This document shows, piece by piece, positions 42,905-55,230 of a stretch of DNA of 64,000 nucleotides (position 1 is the first letter of the stretch; each line of letters opens with the position of its first letter). Origin of the DNA: Lonicera japonica (Eukaryota > Streptophyta > Magnoliopsida > Dipsacales > Caprifoliaceae). Location of the stretch: NCBI GenBank assembly GCA_021464415.1, contig CM038471.1, forward strand, positions 32,771,234 to 32,835,233, in the 5' to 3' direction. The notes under the pieces are model-generated. The model had not been told where the DNA came from and did no database searches. It saw nothing but the letters and a program-made list of their open reading frames with translations. Position numbers and translations under genes: made by a program.

Positions 42905-42916
42905 AGGATCACATGA

Positions 42917-43808
42917 AGTCATTACCCCTTTTGCCTGGCCGCCGCTACTGAACCTCTCACCCTCTTCGCCTCGCCGTCGTCCTTTTCACCCCTTTCCTTG
43001 TTTTTGTTTTCTCATACTCACTCCAGTTTCTTACTCTCACTATTTCTCGGATCTTAGAGGATCGAATAAATGTTAACCCCTATTTTAAGATCACTAGTTT
43101 GCAGAGTTGGATCAAGATATGGTGGTATAAGCTCTAATTCCCTGTTCTTCCAGTGAAAGTAAAAGAATAAGGCTGTAAGTTTCATTCCCCTATTTCTTTC
43201 AATTCAGTGCTCGTTTGGTTCCATTTTTTTGTATTTTCCGAAGGTCATAATTATGAAATCTCATAATTAATGTCAAGAGTTTGAGAAGGAAAGGTGCAAG
43301 TTCTTACGCTAAATTCATACTTTATGTGTCTACGCGTGAGCGAGAGATAGAGATGTATTAGTATGTGTATAAATTTTAAGTAAGGTGGGCAACAATATAA
43401 GTAATTCATATCGTTAGCGTATCAGATATTTGGTCATTGCGCTAGTATATATATATATATAAAAGTATTATTGTTCTTTCATTGTAAATTAAAAAATGAA
43501 GTATGATCTATGATATATTTATGTTGCTTCTATGCATTGGTATTGCAACTATTTTCACATAATCTTAAATCTCATTCTCAGTCAAGTTCTCACTGCCGTT
43601 GCTGTGTGCCTGTGCCTCATTCCCTCATTACCGCTGATGTGCCTCATTGCGTCATTGTCGTCCGCCGTTGTGTCCGTTGTTGCATAAGTACGCTCATTTT
43701 GATGTGTACTTCAAAATTTAAGTTTAGAATGAGATTAGCTTTGTTGAAACTCAGATGCTACTGATTTACTTAATGGATGGTGTTGATTGTTGCACAAGTG
43801 TATGTAAG
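42917..43808. other. Intergenic DNA between nested elements and Tat-2
   Basis: No gene with family resemblance. The GC-richer stretch at 42940-43000 and pyrimidine runs could be a decayed 5' UTR or another repeat. Contains a short TA run at 43447-43460. Confidence 0.5.
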
Positions 43809-43960
43809 TGTTGATACCTCATTTCGTGACCATTACAAATCTATTTTTGGTAAAGAAACCTTCAGAGAGAGCCTTTGAAAAACAGTTTCGAAGAGACGAG
43901 GAACAGAAGGGCCGAAGTCCCAAGAAACCAGAGCAGCAGAAAATGGTTATCATATTGTCT

Positions 43961-44157
43961 GTAAGGGTTATCTGATTACCCGTACGGGTTATCAAATAAA
44001 CCGTACGAACAATGGCCATGGCGGCAAACATTCAGCTAAAGTAGTCCTAAGCGGGGGATATTTGGTGGGTGAGACAGTTAATCCGATTAACTGTACGGAT
44101 AATGGATTGACCGTACGGGTAATCTGTCTTCGAGAGCAAATCCTTCGACTATATAAG
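43961..44157 (+). promoter_or_regulatory. Tat-2 LTR promoter: palindromes plus TATA box
   Basis: Near-palindrome GATTACCCGTACGGGTTATC (43974-43993), perfect CAGTTAATC-C-GATTAACTG (44075-44093) and GATTGACCGTACGGGTAATC (44105-44124), then CTATATAAG at 44149-44157, 24 bp after the last palindrome. Same layout as Tat-1 but an unrelated motif. Confidence 0.7.
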
Positions 44158-44684
44158 CCGGTAGAGAGTTCAAGGCAAACGTTCAAAAATTCAGTCTTAA
44201 AAGCAAAGGAAAAAAGGCAGGGAGAAAATAGAGAAACATTGTATTTTAGAGAGAGATTTGTACTTAAACTTTGCTGGATTAGTGAAAGAATTTGTATAGA
44301 CTCTTATATTTAGAATCAAAGTTCTGTATTTTCGTAAAAGGTATATATAAATTTCGCCCTCATCAAGTAGCTTTCCATTTTAATACCATATTACTACTAT
44401 TGTACATATATTTGTAAATATTATATATATCCACACCATCACCTATATAAAGCCTACACCATGTTATATGAATCAGATTTAAATGAAAAATGCCGCAATC
44501 ATGAATTTGGACCGAAACCCTGCATGAACTGAATATATGTTGAATCGCTGACTACCATGCTTTGACTAGACGCTGAACTCCCAATCTGTTTATTTTTAAC
44601 TAAAAACTCCTTCTCATGCCTTGTAAACACTTTCGCATGTTCTGTCTTTTACAGTTGTCTGAAATCTGTCTAAATTCACATTAA

Positions 44685-44713
44685 CTGTACGGGTAATCAG
44701 ATTACCCGTACAG
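44685..44713. repeat. Perfect 29-bp palindrome in the Tat-2 LTR
   Basis: Arms of 14 bp (CTGTACGGGTAATC and its complement) around a single central base. Another GATTACCCGTAC unit follows at about 44720. It lies downstream of the TATA box, so it may be transcribed. Confidence 0.9.
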
Positions 44714-45086
44714 ACAATCGGATTACCCGTACTAGCTTTCTGTCCATAGTGCTTTTCTTCATCTGAAAATAGTATGATCATGTGATGTTTTTTCGCAACT
44801 CGTAAATGTGATGTTCAGGCTAGAATGGTAAAAAAAAGATTAAAAATGACAACAAGCATGTCTATTTTGAAGCCGAAAGGGCGACACAAATGCCTAATAC
44901 CTTCTTGCAACATAACATAGTTTCCGAACCCAATTTGGTTGAACAAACAGTGTTGTATCCCAAAAAGGGTAAAAAATACACTTTTTGTCCGTTTTCTCGA
45001 AAAACGTACTAGCGACTCTAAAATCGGTTCAAAATGAGCCATGCGCCGAATGGTGTCGTGTGAGGGTCTCGTCAGGATTCTCACAG

Positions 45087-45105
45087 TGGTGACTATGCTG
45101 GGAAC
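45087..45105 (+). other. Tat-2 primer-binding site
   Basis: TGGTGACTATGCTGGGAAC, clearly related to the Tat-1 site TGGCGACTCTGCTGGGGA with four substitutions, one base after the LTR end. Confidence 0.7.
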
Positions 45106-46217
45106 TATTTAATCAAACTAGATTCTATGATATGCATGTGCTTATCATCGTGTTTTATCTATTTTCCATTAATTGTATACGCATGCTCTAACCTGTCTTT
45201 ACATGCTATTTACCGACTTTTGCATTTACATGACAACTTAGACATATGCTAGGATTCCCTGAAGACATAGTAGCATGCTAGGTTGATGCCTTGTAGATAT
45301 TTTTGTGCCTAAGACAAACAAAAATATTTTTTTCTTTTTTAAAATTTTTTTTAAGATAAATTGCCAACACTAAAGCACACTCGCACTGTATGCATATACC
45401 CCACCTTTATTACCCGATGGCCGAATATAAAATCATGCCAACTTGACGGGTTGGCAAATGCTGAAACATAAGCCCTCACTTCTTCTTGGTCTTGTGCTCT
45501 TTGAATATATCGTAACCGTCCAACACAGTACTAAAGATCACCCTGACGGGTATGAGGTATATCGTGGGACCTGTTACAGTACTCTATATATATCGGATTA
45601 AGGGCCAATTCACGTACATTTAGGGTATATCAAATGTTCGTCCACACGTACACTCGCTGTATATCGTGGAAACATATCAATGAAAACTTATACTAATTTT
45701 CAACTTAGGCTGCATCACCATGGCATATACAGATAAAAGAAACCTGTAGATCCTTTATTTTTTTTTCTTTTTCTAAAAAAAAAGAAAGACAGAGAGATCT
45801 CTGTCTGTTTTTTCAGATATTTCATTTTTTTTCTTGACATTAAGACAAATACAAGATTTTTCGTGAATAAAATATTTATGTGCCAACCTTGTGTGCTTTT
45901 GTTGTTGTAATGCTCATTTTTTTTTGTAAAAAAGAATTTTTTTTTGTTTCATCAAAAGACAAATTCTTTTCACAAGGCAGTTATTCCAATAGGTCCTTCA
46001 TTTCTTTTGTTTTTTATTTTAAAAAAAAATAAATAAAATTTACTTTTCAAGAAAACACAAGATCGACCAATTCTTTTGTAAATCAATCATTCTTTCTTTT
46101 TCAAAAAAATGCTTGTGTGCCATTTGTTAATTTTTTTTTCCGAAGCAATCCCTATTTTTTTCTCAAATTAAAATATCTCAATCGGACTCCGTTTACGTTC
46201 TTCAGGCTTGATTCACG
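45106..46217 (+). other. Tat-2 leader
   Basis: Noncoding, with poly-T/poly-A blocks and repeated (T)ATATCG(T/G)GG-like segments. No gene. Confidence 0.5.
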
Positions 46218-48500
46218 ATGACTTCTCTTGATGATGCAATCCGTGCCAAGGAAGAGGTAACAGAGGAAAGTACCATACAATTGTTCAAGGACTTCATTAA
46301 TAAAGTGGAAGCACAGGCCACTGCCTATCGAGCCGAGACACAAGCTCGTTTAGATACCATCATGGTCGCCTTAGCCCTCCAGGCTTCGGTACCACAGCCC
46401 TCAGTGGGACATGTAAAGGCAAGCAGTGACGCTTCGCAACTGGACTTACCTCAGTACCTTACCAACTCCATGTCAGTACCGATTGGAATGCTGATGTCTT
46501 CGATGTCACCACAGTTGAACTCTTCTGGTTTGCCATTGTATTTAATAGGGGGCCGAGTTATCAGTTTTTGCCGAGAACGACCTTTTCACATCCCACAACC
46601 CCAAGCCTTCAAAACTACATGAATATGCTCGGATATCCAAATAGCCAACTATATCCCAACATATAGACTTCCCATATATGGAGCCACCCCCACAATTCAA
46701 CTCGACCCTAAATCCCCTGCTTACTAACCCAACAAACACTATCCACTTCACCCCCCTAAAAAATTTCAGCATAAAACCCATCATGCCATCACAAGCCCCA
46801 TACGCCATATCCACCCCCATACCACAAACTACCCAAACAACCACCCCTACTTCAAGCACCCTACCAAACACTTAGTTAGAAGAGATCAAGGCTCTGAAAG
46901 CGCAAATTAAGGCACTGATGAAGAATTTCCAATCCCTGCAAAGGACCGATGAGATCACTAGTATCAAGAATTTTGCCTCTGTCCCCAACGCCCATGTTGA
47001 AAAGGGGTAAAAAATCCCAGTCTTCGCCATCTTCACAGGGATGGAACTGTCAGCCCACCACCTAAAAAACTATAGCCGGATCATGCATTTCAACAAGTTT
47101 GAGAACGAAGCCAAAGCATAACTATTCGCATCCTCACTGGGAGGAGCCACTCTCCGCTAGCTTCTCGACCTCGTTAGAGTCATGATGCGGGACAAGACTT
47201 GCAAAGTCTTCTTAGACCAAAACCGAAGCAATGATGAGCTGGTCATCACAATAAAAGATTTAGACATGACCAAAGAGGGGGAATCAGAAGGGTTTATCGC
47301 CTTTATAAATTGTTGGATGAAGCTCAGTGCTGAAATGGTAAGTTGCCCGAAAGAAGATGAGCAAGTTAAAATTGTTCAAAGGAATCTGAACCGAACGTGT
47401 CGAAATAAGATGATAACCCAAAGAATCCTAAACTTTCGAGCCCTTGTAGACATAACTGCCCAAGTAGAAGAAATGTTGGCTAAGAAGGCTACTGCCACAA
47501 CAACCAACCCCCTTGCCGTGAGTCATATCGCACCCACGTGGAATGCTGCTCCGAATCAAAGTGTAGAAGCCATTGGATACAGTCAGCCAGCACCCCCCGT
47601 AACCAAAGTCCAAGGGGCTATCGTTAAAATAACAATCCCAACAATTATAACTATCCCAATTACCCACACAAAAACTAAAACCCGAGGCAGTACACCAAGT
47701 TGAAAGCCTAGCTAAGTCATGTATTTGGAGGTTTCCAACACATGGGCCTGTTGCAGCCATTGGCACCCCGTCCGCCACATACATCCTACCCCCCAAAGTG
47801 GAATCATTCAACTCAGTGCAACTACCACCAATGTACGGACCACAACACTGATGATTGTGTAACTCTGTGCAACCACATCAAGAAGTTAATCGATAATGGG
47901 CAGTTCAAGGTGAACCCCGCGCCCAATGTAACTGGAAATCCTTTACCACCACATCATGGGGCGGCCGGAATGAATGCCATTGGAATGGATGAGGTCATGA
48001 TCGATCCATTTGTCTTGATAACTCCTATTTTTCAGAACCGCAGACCACCAGCCACAGGGGTGAGAGCAGTCCCCCTTTCGAGTAATGGATGTCTTCACCC
48101 TATCCAAGGGAACCGTGCATCGGGCAGCTGACCAAGTCAGTTGGGGCGAAATATCTGAAATTATAAAGGGCTTTAAGTCTTAGACATCGGTAATGGCCCC
48201 TCCCTCGTCGAAAATTAGGACCATCACTTTTGAGGAAATAAATAAAAGTTACCACCAGTCGTTTGCAGTCGGCACATCCCAAGCAGTAGCCCCGGCAATC
48301 CAATCCTCTTCAAGTCCAGTATCTGCTAGTTATGTAACTCGTTCTGGTTTTTTTTACCAAGGCCCATTAGAGGAAACCGATAAAGGAAAGTCTACTGAAC
48401 AACCAGGTACATCATCCGAATCGCACTACCCTACCAATCCCAATAACTACCTCGAGGAGGATAAGGTTTTCGAACAGTTAAAGAAAACCTAAGTAAACAT
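46218..48500 (+). pseudogene. Tat-2 gag
   Basis: Broken frames. The start is MTSLDDAIRAKEEV with a helical region; the gag core trace is at 47000-47480 (ITIKDLDMTKEGESEGFIAF, EQVKIVQRNLNRTCR, LVDITAQVEEMLAKKA). The zinc-finger region NYHQCTDHNTDDCVTL and HIKKLID lie at about 47815-47890. Many stops. Confidence 0.75.
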
Positions 48501-48559
48501 CTCTTTATGGACTCTGTTGTCTTCTTCGTATAGCCACTGTATTGCCTTGAGCCAATAAT

Positions 48560-49230
48560 TTGATAAAATCAATGTGCTAGTTGACATGTCCCCCCTTCAA
48601 ATGATCAACGCAATAAGTACCCTGACCATTCAAGGTTTGTTAGCTTTCAACGTTGAAGATTTACCAAAGATTGGCAAGAGCCATAATCATGCCTTACACA
48701 TCACCGTGGAGTGAAGAGGAAAGAGGGTAACGCAAATATTGACAATAGTTTAGCGATCAATGTCCTCCCCCTCAGAATGGCCAAGAACCTAGGCCTCAAG
48801 CTAGCCAACTTCCAACCCTACACTTTTATTATCCGAGCTTATGATAACATGTGCTGGAAAGCCATGGGAACCGTTTCTTTGATGGTTTAACTGGGGCCAA
48901 TTGAGTGCCCTATCGATTTTCATGTCCTAGATGTGGTGGCCAATTTTAATCTGTTGTTGGGCCAAGCTTGGCTACACCCATTCGGGGCAATGCCATTGTT
49001 TTTGCATCAGAAAGTGAAGTTCCTATTCCGGGATAGCATTGTGATAATCCAGGGAGATATCGACATAGAAGAGGTTGAGTTGACTGATGAAAAGCCAGTT
49101 CTGAAAATTGATAAAGGGAATGAGGGGATTGCCCTCAGTGGTTTCCACATCGAGCACATCCGAGTTCAACACCTCGAGACTGGCGGGATAATCGTTATGC
49201 GTAGGATTTCTCCCTTTTTGGTAATGTAAA
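48560..49230 (+). pseudogene. Tat-2 protease
   Basis: NFNLLLGQAWLHPFGAMP (48940-48995) matches the ILLGRAWLHDIGA region of Tat-1. The upstream active-site region is present only as traces in shifting frames. Confidence 0.7.
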
Positions 49231-49955
49231 TACTCTTCGCATAATGCAAAGGTGGGAATACATGCCCTACTTATGATTAGGGAAAAGGCAACAAGGAGTG
49301 GCAGAATTGTTTGATTTTCTTTAGCACAAAGGGCCATTCGGGCTGGGATACAAGCCAAGTGAGAAAGAGTTTCATTCAGCAAAGATAAAAGGCAGGAGGC
49401 CCAAGGCACTAAGAGAGAAAGAGGCTCGTATAATCAATGAAGGCACACTACTGGCATTGGCCCCGTATTTCCTAACTTTGAATAGTTTCTTCGTAAATGG
49501 CGGAGTTGCCTTCCTGGCAATAGTTTTGCAAAAACGTGGAGGAATGCCCGAGGTGATATAACCCCTCGCTAGGAAGTCTTTTGTGTTGGGGGAGCACCGA
49601 TCAGTCACCTGCCAAAAATCGAATATTTGAAAATCGACTGGGTCGATAAATCACTGGTCGAGATTACAGACCATATAATCGAAGACATTATAGGGCTGTT
49701 CATAAAAAAAGCCGAAGTCTGCATGCTCAAGGGAGACAGTCCCCCACAATTGAAACCTTTGAAATTAGCATCGTGTTTGCCTTGATTGAAGAATTGGGTA
49801 TCCTTTTAGCATGGCCAATAAAGTCTGCCACAAGCTGAAAGAATTTTCCCATATTACTAATGATGTTCTTATGTCTTTTGATGATTTTCCTATTTTAAAA
49901 AATGATGTATCCCCCCTCTTTATGATGATATAAAGTTTCTTTTGATTATCCTTGT

Positions 49956-50994
49956 GTGGTAGAAATAATTGATTCTGACAAAATAAACATAATTGATGAA
50001 AATGATTTCTTACGCCATTTAAAAGAACTTGAATTAAAGGAAAATGATCACGTGAAACCTAGTGAGGATGACCTGATTAACATTAACCTAGATGCACCCG
50101 AGGAACCCAGAGAAGTCAGGATAGGGTCCACTCTGAGTGCTGAAGAGCAGTCTAACTTCTTCAGCTTGTTACGAGAATTCGTGGATGTATTCACTTGGCC
50201 TTATGCAAATATGCCTGGAATAGATCAGTAAATTGTTATGCATAAAATTCACATCCCTCCTGAGATCAAACCGGTCAAGCAAAAGCTAAGAAAATTAAAA
50301 CCCATATGGTTGTTGAAAGTAAAAGAGGAAGTGGAGAAGCTTTTAAAATTTAAGTTTATTTGGGTCATTAAGTATTTGACATGGTTAGCCAATGTTGTGC
50401 CAGTGCCCAAGTCCACCAGAAAGGTACATAGGAGTGTTCGTAAACTTCAAGGATCTCAACAGAGCTTGCCCCAAAGACAATTTCCCCTTACCAAACATCA
50501 ATATAATTGTCGATAGTACTACCTCGCATGCCCTAAATTAGTTCGTATATGGTTTTGCGGCTTACAATCAGATTAAAATGCACTAGGACCACAAGGAGAA
50601 CATAGCATTCATCACGCTTTGGGGAACCTACTGTTATACAATCATGCATTTTGGATTAAAAATCGCCGAGCCCACTTATCAAAGAGCAGCCACAACCATT
50701 ATACATGACATGATCAATAAAAAAGTGGAGGTTTATTTGGATGATATGATCGTCAAGTCCAAAGATAGGGAAGGCCACCTTGTTTTCTTAAGGAAGTTCT
50801 TCGAGAGACTATGGTTATACATGATGAAACTCAACCCGCAAAAATGTGTTTTTGAGGTCACCAAAGGAAAGCTGTCAGGGCACGTTGTTAGCAAAGAAAG
50901 TATTGAAATAGATCCTACCAAGATAAAGGCCATCACGAAAATGCCTACACCAAAGACCAAAAAAGAGGTGAGAGGTTTCTTAGGAAAAATCTAA
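49956..50994 (+). pseudogene. Tat-2 reverse transcriptase
   Basis: FVDVFTWPYANMPG, then KPVKQKLRKLKP at the N-terminus. A frameshift lies around 50430 within VPVPKSTRKV. FGLKIAEPTYQRA and VYLDDMIVKSKDREG (YLDD box, canonical YVDD) are at 50644-50770, then KKEVRGFLGKI. Stops at 50229 and in the middle. Confidence 0.85.
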
Positions 50995-50999
50995 AACAT

Positions 51000-51510
51000 T
51001 AGCCGCTTCATAACACAGTTGACTTCTATTTACGATCAGATCTTCAGATTGTTTCGAAAAGATTCTGATTGGGTTTGGGACGATCAGTGCCAAAAGGCCT
51101 TTGAAAAGATCAAGCGATATCTATAAAAGCTACCGATCTTCATGCTACCACAACCTGATTTGCCTTTACTCTTGTATTTGACTATTAGCGATATAGCCAC
51201 AAGGGCCATGTTAGCCCAATGCATAGAAACATCCTCGAAAGAAAGGGCGATCTATTATGTCAGTCGAAAGTTTACGTCTTGTGAAATTAGATATTCGACT
51301 CTAGAAAAGACATGTGCCGCTTTGGTTGGAGTGGCTCAAAAATGGAGGCACTACCTACTATCCTTCCAAGTTAAGTTAATCTCGAGAATGGATCCCATTA
51401 AGTACTTATTTAAGAAACCCGCTCTATCTAGCATAATGGCCAGATTTCATTTCCTCTTGTTTGAGTTTGACATCTCTTATGTCACTTGGAAGGCAATAAA
51501 GGACAAGTGA
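51000..51510 (+). pseudogene. Tat-2 RNase H
   Basis: IATRAMLAQCIE, KERAIYYVSRKFT, YSTLEKTCAALV and WRHYLLSF identify the standard Gypsy RNase H. One open frame covers 51142-51510. Confidence 0.8.
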
Positions 51511-51539
51511 TAGCAGATTACTTGGCAGATAACTCGCTG

Positions 51540-52010
51540 ACCGATGAAGACTGGGAAAAAGCTGAGTTTCCTGACGAGGTAATCATAGAAATCGAAGGGG
51601 AGTTGAAATGGTAACTTTACTTCGATGGAGCGGCAAATCATAAAGGTTATGCCATCGGTATGCTCCTGATATCACCGACTAAGGAGGTCTATCCTTTGGC
51701 CGTTAAACTTAATTTTAAGTGCACCAATAATATGGCTGAATACGAAGCTTGCATTGCTGGTTTATAGTTAGCATTAGGGAAGGGATCGACGTCCTAGAGG
51801 TATGTGGAGATTCGTCATTAGTAATCGAGCAAGCTTTGGGCAATTGGTAGACCCTTAATGAAAGACTTTGCCTTTGCAAAGTGCTCTTGAAAAGCCTCGA
51901 GGTTCAATTCAAAGAAGTCCAATTTTTTCGCTTACCCAAAGACATAAATAACTTCACCGATGCACTGGCTACTTTGGCTTCCATGGTAGATATACCGGGT
52001 GGGATGATGG
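51540..52010 (+). pseudogene. Tat-2 second (archaeal-type) RNase H
   Basis: LYFDGAANHKGYAIGMLL (51612-51665), NNMAEYEACIAGL (51728-51766) and a trailing FTDALATLASMVDIPGG (51952-52005). The same domain and order as Tat-1. Stops present. Confidence 0.8.
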
Positions 52011-52079
52011 TATTCCCTTTGATAATTGAGAAGAGGGCTGAGCCTGTATACTATTTCAAAATTGAGGTATTGGAAGAGG

Positions 52080-53345
52080 ACACTATAGATCAGTCGGTTT
52101 GGTATTACTATATTTGGAGGCTTCTAAGCAAAGGAGTCTACCCTCCCAGGGTAGATAAACGAGACTGGGTCACCCTTCGGAGACTGGCGGCACAATTCAT
52201 CCTTTGTGACCATGTCCTGTACAGACGCTACTACGACGGTACTCATATCTAATGCGTGATTAAAAGTCAATTCGAAGAAATCATGGGCTAAATCCATAAT
52301 GGGGAGTGCGGGCCCTACATGAATGGGACTACCTTGTTTAGGAAGATCATTAGGCAGGGCTACTTTTGGCTACTCTACATGTAAGCTGTAATCAGTATGT
52401 TCAGAGATGTCATAAGTGTCAGAAGTACGCCAAGGCTCAGAATCTGTCTCCCAAAAGAATTATATTCTATGACTTCTCCATGGCCTTTTTTCAATATGGG
52501 GCATACACGTTATCGGACAGATAAATCCGAAAGCAAGCAACGGACATTAATACATCCTAGTGGCGATTGATTACTTCTCGAAATGGGTAGAGGTCGAGTC
52601 TTACGCCGTGTTGACCGCTAATAAAGTGGCCTAGTTCATTACGCGGAACATAATTTGTCGATATGGAGTACCACAAGAAGTCATATTCGATAACGAGGCA
52701 CACTTCCAAAGTGAGGCTGAAGACGTTTTAGAAAAGTACAGAATCAAATGACACATGTTTTCCCTGTACCAATCCCAAACAAACGGAGCTATCGAAGCCG
52801 TTAACAAGAACCTGAAGAACATCTTGGGTAAAATGGTTGAAAATGGCAAATATTAGCATTTAAAGTTACCTTTTACACTTTGGGGCTACCATACAACCAA
52901 AAGGGTTTCCACAAAGATGAGTCATTTCTCTTTAGTCTATGGTATGGAAGCAGTCTTGCCTGTGGAGGTTGAAGTCTCCTCTCTACGAGTTCGCTTGGAA
53001 AACTGAGTTCTAGAAAAGGAATGGGTACAACACTGATATGAAGAGTTAGCGATGCTCGACGAAAAACAACTGCAAGCTACTTACCATCACCAAGGGTGCC
53101 AACGCCGAGTGGCTCGGGCCTTCAACAAGAATGTCAAAAAAAGGAACAACAAAGAGGGGGATTTGGTATTAAGAGAGATAAGCGAGCCCATCAAGGACCC
53201 TCACAGAAAGTTCGCCCCTACTTGGAGTGGACCCTACATAGTTGATAAAATCTTGATAGGAGGAGCCACCACCTTAGTTGACCTTGATGGCATCTTACTA
53301 CCCCAACCAACCAATCTCGACCGTCTCAAGAAGTTCTACCCCTAA
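52080..53345 (+). pseudogene. Tat-2 integrase
   Basis: Decayed zinc finger and core traces (52290-52700), then an open C-terminal frame (53052-53345) with MLDEKQLQATYHHQG, GDLVLREI, FAPTWSGPYIVDKIL and LKKFYP at the end. Matches the Tat-1 integrase C-terminus. Confidence 0.8.
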
Positions 53346-53473
53346 AAAAAGAGTATATATATCAGGGGGAGAATGTCTTTTCCACTTCCACCACCATTCT
53401 AGAACTACGAGAACTTGATTCTCCAAACATCACTTGTTTTATCAAAACAAAATCTTGTCTTTTAAAAATAGGT

Positions 53474-53509
53474 ACGTAGGCAGCCTAGAAGGTTACTTCG
53501 GGTCCGGTT
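53474..53509. other. Conserved 36-bp block downstream of Tat-2 pol
   Basis: Reads ACGTAGGCAGCCT...ACTTCGGGTCCGGTT, the counterpart of 29399-29434 in Tat-1 (about 85% identical by eye), about 130 bp after the pol stop. Confidence 0.7.
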
Positions 53510-53789
53510 CATCTTTTACATGACCCTTTTTCCCTAAACGCTATTTAGTTAGTCCTCTAAAGGTTACTAAAGACATTTATGCAAGTTTGCAAGCGGTCAT
53601 TAAGAATTAGGAAAAAAAAACTTATCTTTTGATTTGTCAAAATCACTACAGACGAGGATATTAAAAACAACTTGTTATATTTTTGTTAAAAAGAACACAA
53701 CATTTCAAAACTTGAAACTAAAACCATGAAGGTTTGGCGAGGGATTAAAACCACCAATTCTAATCATCCATGTATTCTGCATATGTCTG

Positions 53790-55088
53790 CGTATAATGAA
53801 TAAGGGCCCAGGGACCCCGATCAACGACCATTTTGTAGCGCCAGGTCTTATACAAACAATACAATCAGACAATCTGGGCGGCGGTCATCTCTCCCATATG
53901 CATCCAAGTATACCAATTGTTAAGCCAATGATGGCCCACTGAGGCGGTTTAAGCAATGCTCTATAGAGACAAGATCATTTTCAAAGAAAGAAGGGTGGTC
54001 GGAACTGAGAGATCCATGACCTCCACATATGCATGATGAGAAATCCACAGGCTCTCCAAGAGACGGACCTCTTTGGCACGAGTCATGGAAACGCACTTCT
54101 TATGAAAATCCTGTGGGGGTTGAGAAATTATCTGCGCCTTTCTAAATTAACGAAGCAACTTGCTCAAGGTATAAAAAGAAGATTAGTTTAGACCAATTAA
54201 TTTCACGCAGTATACATTGGGCATCCCGGGGACAAAGCAAGTAATGTTCCACCAGGGGACGATCCACTAAATCACTGATATGCTGTGACCGCCAAACCAG
54301 TCCACTCAAGCCTCTAACCACCTGTTGAGGGTCAGTTGTTTGAAATCATGAATGCGATGCCTCCAGAACAGCGCTACTGCATCGATTGTCATAAACTTCA
54401 GTTGGACTAACATGCAAAACCTCTCAAAGAGCCATATGAATAGTAAAAGAGGGCTGCCACCAAAATATATTAGCTATTGACAATAACCGTCCATCCATTG
54501 GAGAGTCTCGGAGAGAATGATAGGCATAGGGTTGGCCCAATCAAATACGCCTTTCACCGCATTCAAAATGCTGAAATGGATTAAGGGAATAGGGCCGACA
54601 AACATAAGATATGCAAAGAGCAGTAAAATTGCTAAGTTGTGATGACCGATATCAGTTGAGTCTTGCTCCCTTCATCGCATGAAATAATCTATCAACACAG
54701 GCAGGTCAAACTTGTTGCCAATTACAACCCGATGAGTAAAAACTTTGGGAACACCCAATAGAGCGGACAGATTTTGTCGAATCAAACTGAACGACACGGG
54801 TAGGGCTTGACCATCCATGTTCCCCATTTCCAGGATAAAGAGAAAAATTCTCATACGTCAGGCAGAGTTCATCCACTCTGAATAGAAACACGTGTAAGTC
54901 CAGTTGCTAGAAATGCAGGGCTGTATATAACATAGGCTAGTCAATTTCTTAGGTTTGTCATTGGAAGAGGAGCCTCATGGGACCAAGCTGGAAAATATAA
55001 AAAATAGTATCATAAAGAGAATCAAGAGCGTGTATCCCTTCTGTGATTCACTAATTTCTAATTTCCTGGAAGAATTTTCGGGGTCCAT
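53790..55088 (-). pseudogene. Antisense DUF7745-like gene in Tat-2
   Basis: Minus strand, likely start MDPENSS at 55088, 45 bp after a TATA box. FLFRVDELCLTYENFS (about 54890-54845) aligns with FRFRLDELCPIYEEFS in Tat-1, and PIILSETLQWMDGY followed by GGSPLLLFIWLFERF aligns with its PIVLAETLNGLDDL/GSPRLLYMWLLECF. Multiple stops and shifts. The order relative to PMD and pol is identical to Tat-1, so the gene pair predates the split of the two families. Confidence 0.6.
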
Positions 55089-55132
55089 TCTGAAATGATT
55101 TTTGAGGAAAAAATGGCTCCCGGAGGACATTG

Positions 55133-55230
55133 TTTTATAAAAATGCCTTGTTTTAGGATTGACCGCACGGGCAATCCCAGATTAACCGCACGGGTAATCA
55201 GATTAGTTGTATGGTTAATCAGGTTTTAAG
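55133..55230 (-). promoter_or_regulatory. Tat-2 promoter of the DUF7745-like gene
   Basis: The minus strand shows three relatives of the Tat-2 LTR motif: AACCATACAACTAATC, then GATTACCCGTGCGGTTAATC, then GATTGCCCGTGCGGTCAATC (55158-55177 on the plus strand). They are followed about 15 bp later by TTTTATAAAA (55133-55142). The CpG-containing core CCGTACGG has become CCGTGCGG. Confidence 0.65.

Larger units (their letters stand above)
43809..45085 (+). mobile_element. 5' LTR of Tat-2
   Basis: 1277 bp, starting TGTTGATACCTC and ending ATTCTCACA, followed by G and the primer site. The left flank is GTAAG. It holds a palindrome cluster and TATA box (43961-44157). Confidence 0.75.

Noticed and set aside
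43510..43764. Cys/His-containing frame of 84 codons
   Set aside because: No ordered zinc-binding spacing or homologue recognised; the composition fits chance in a GC-richer patch.
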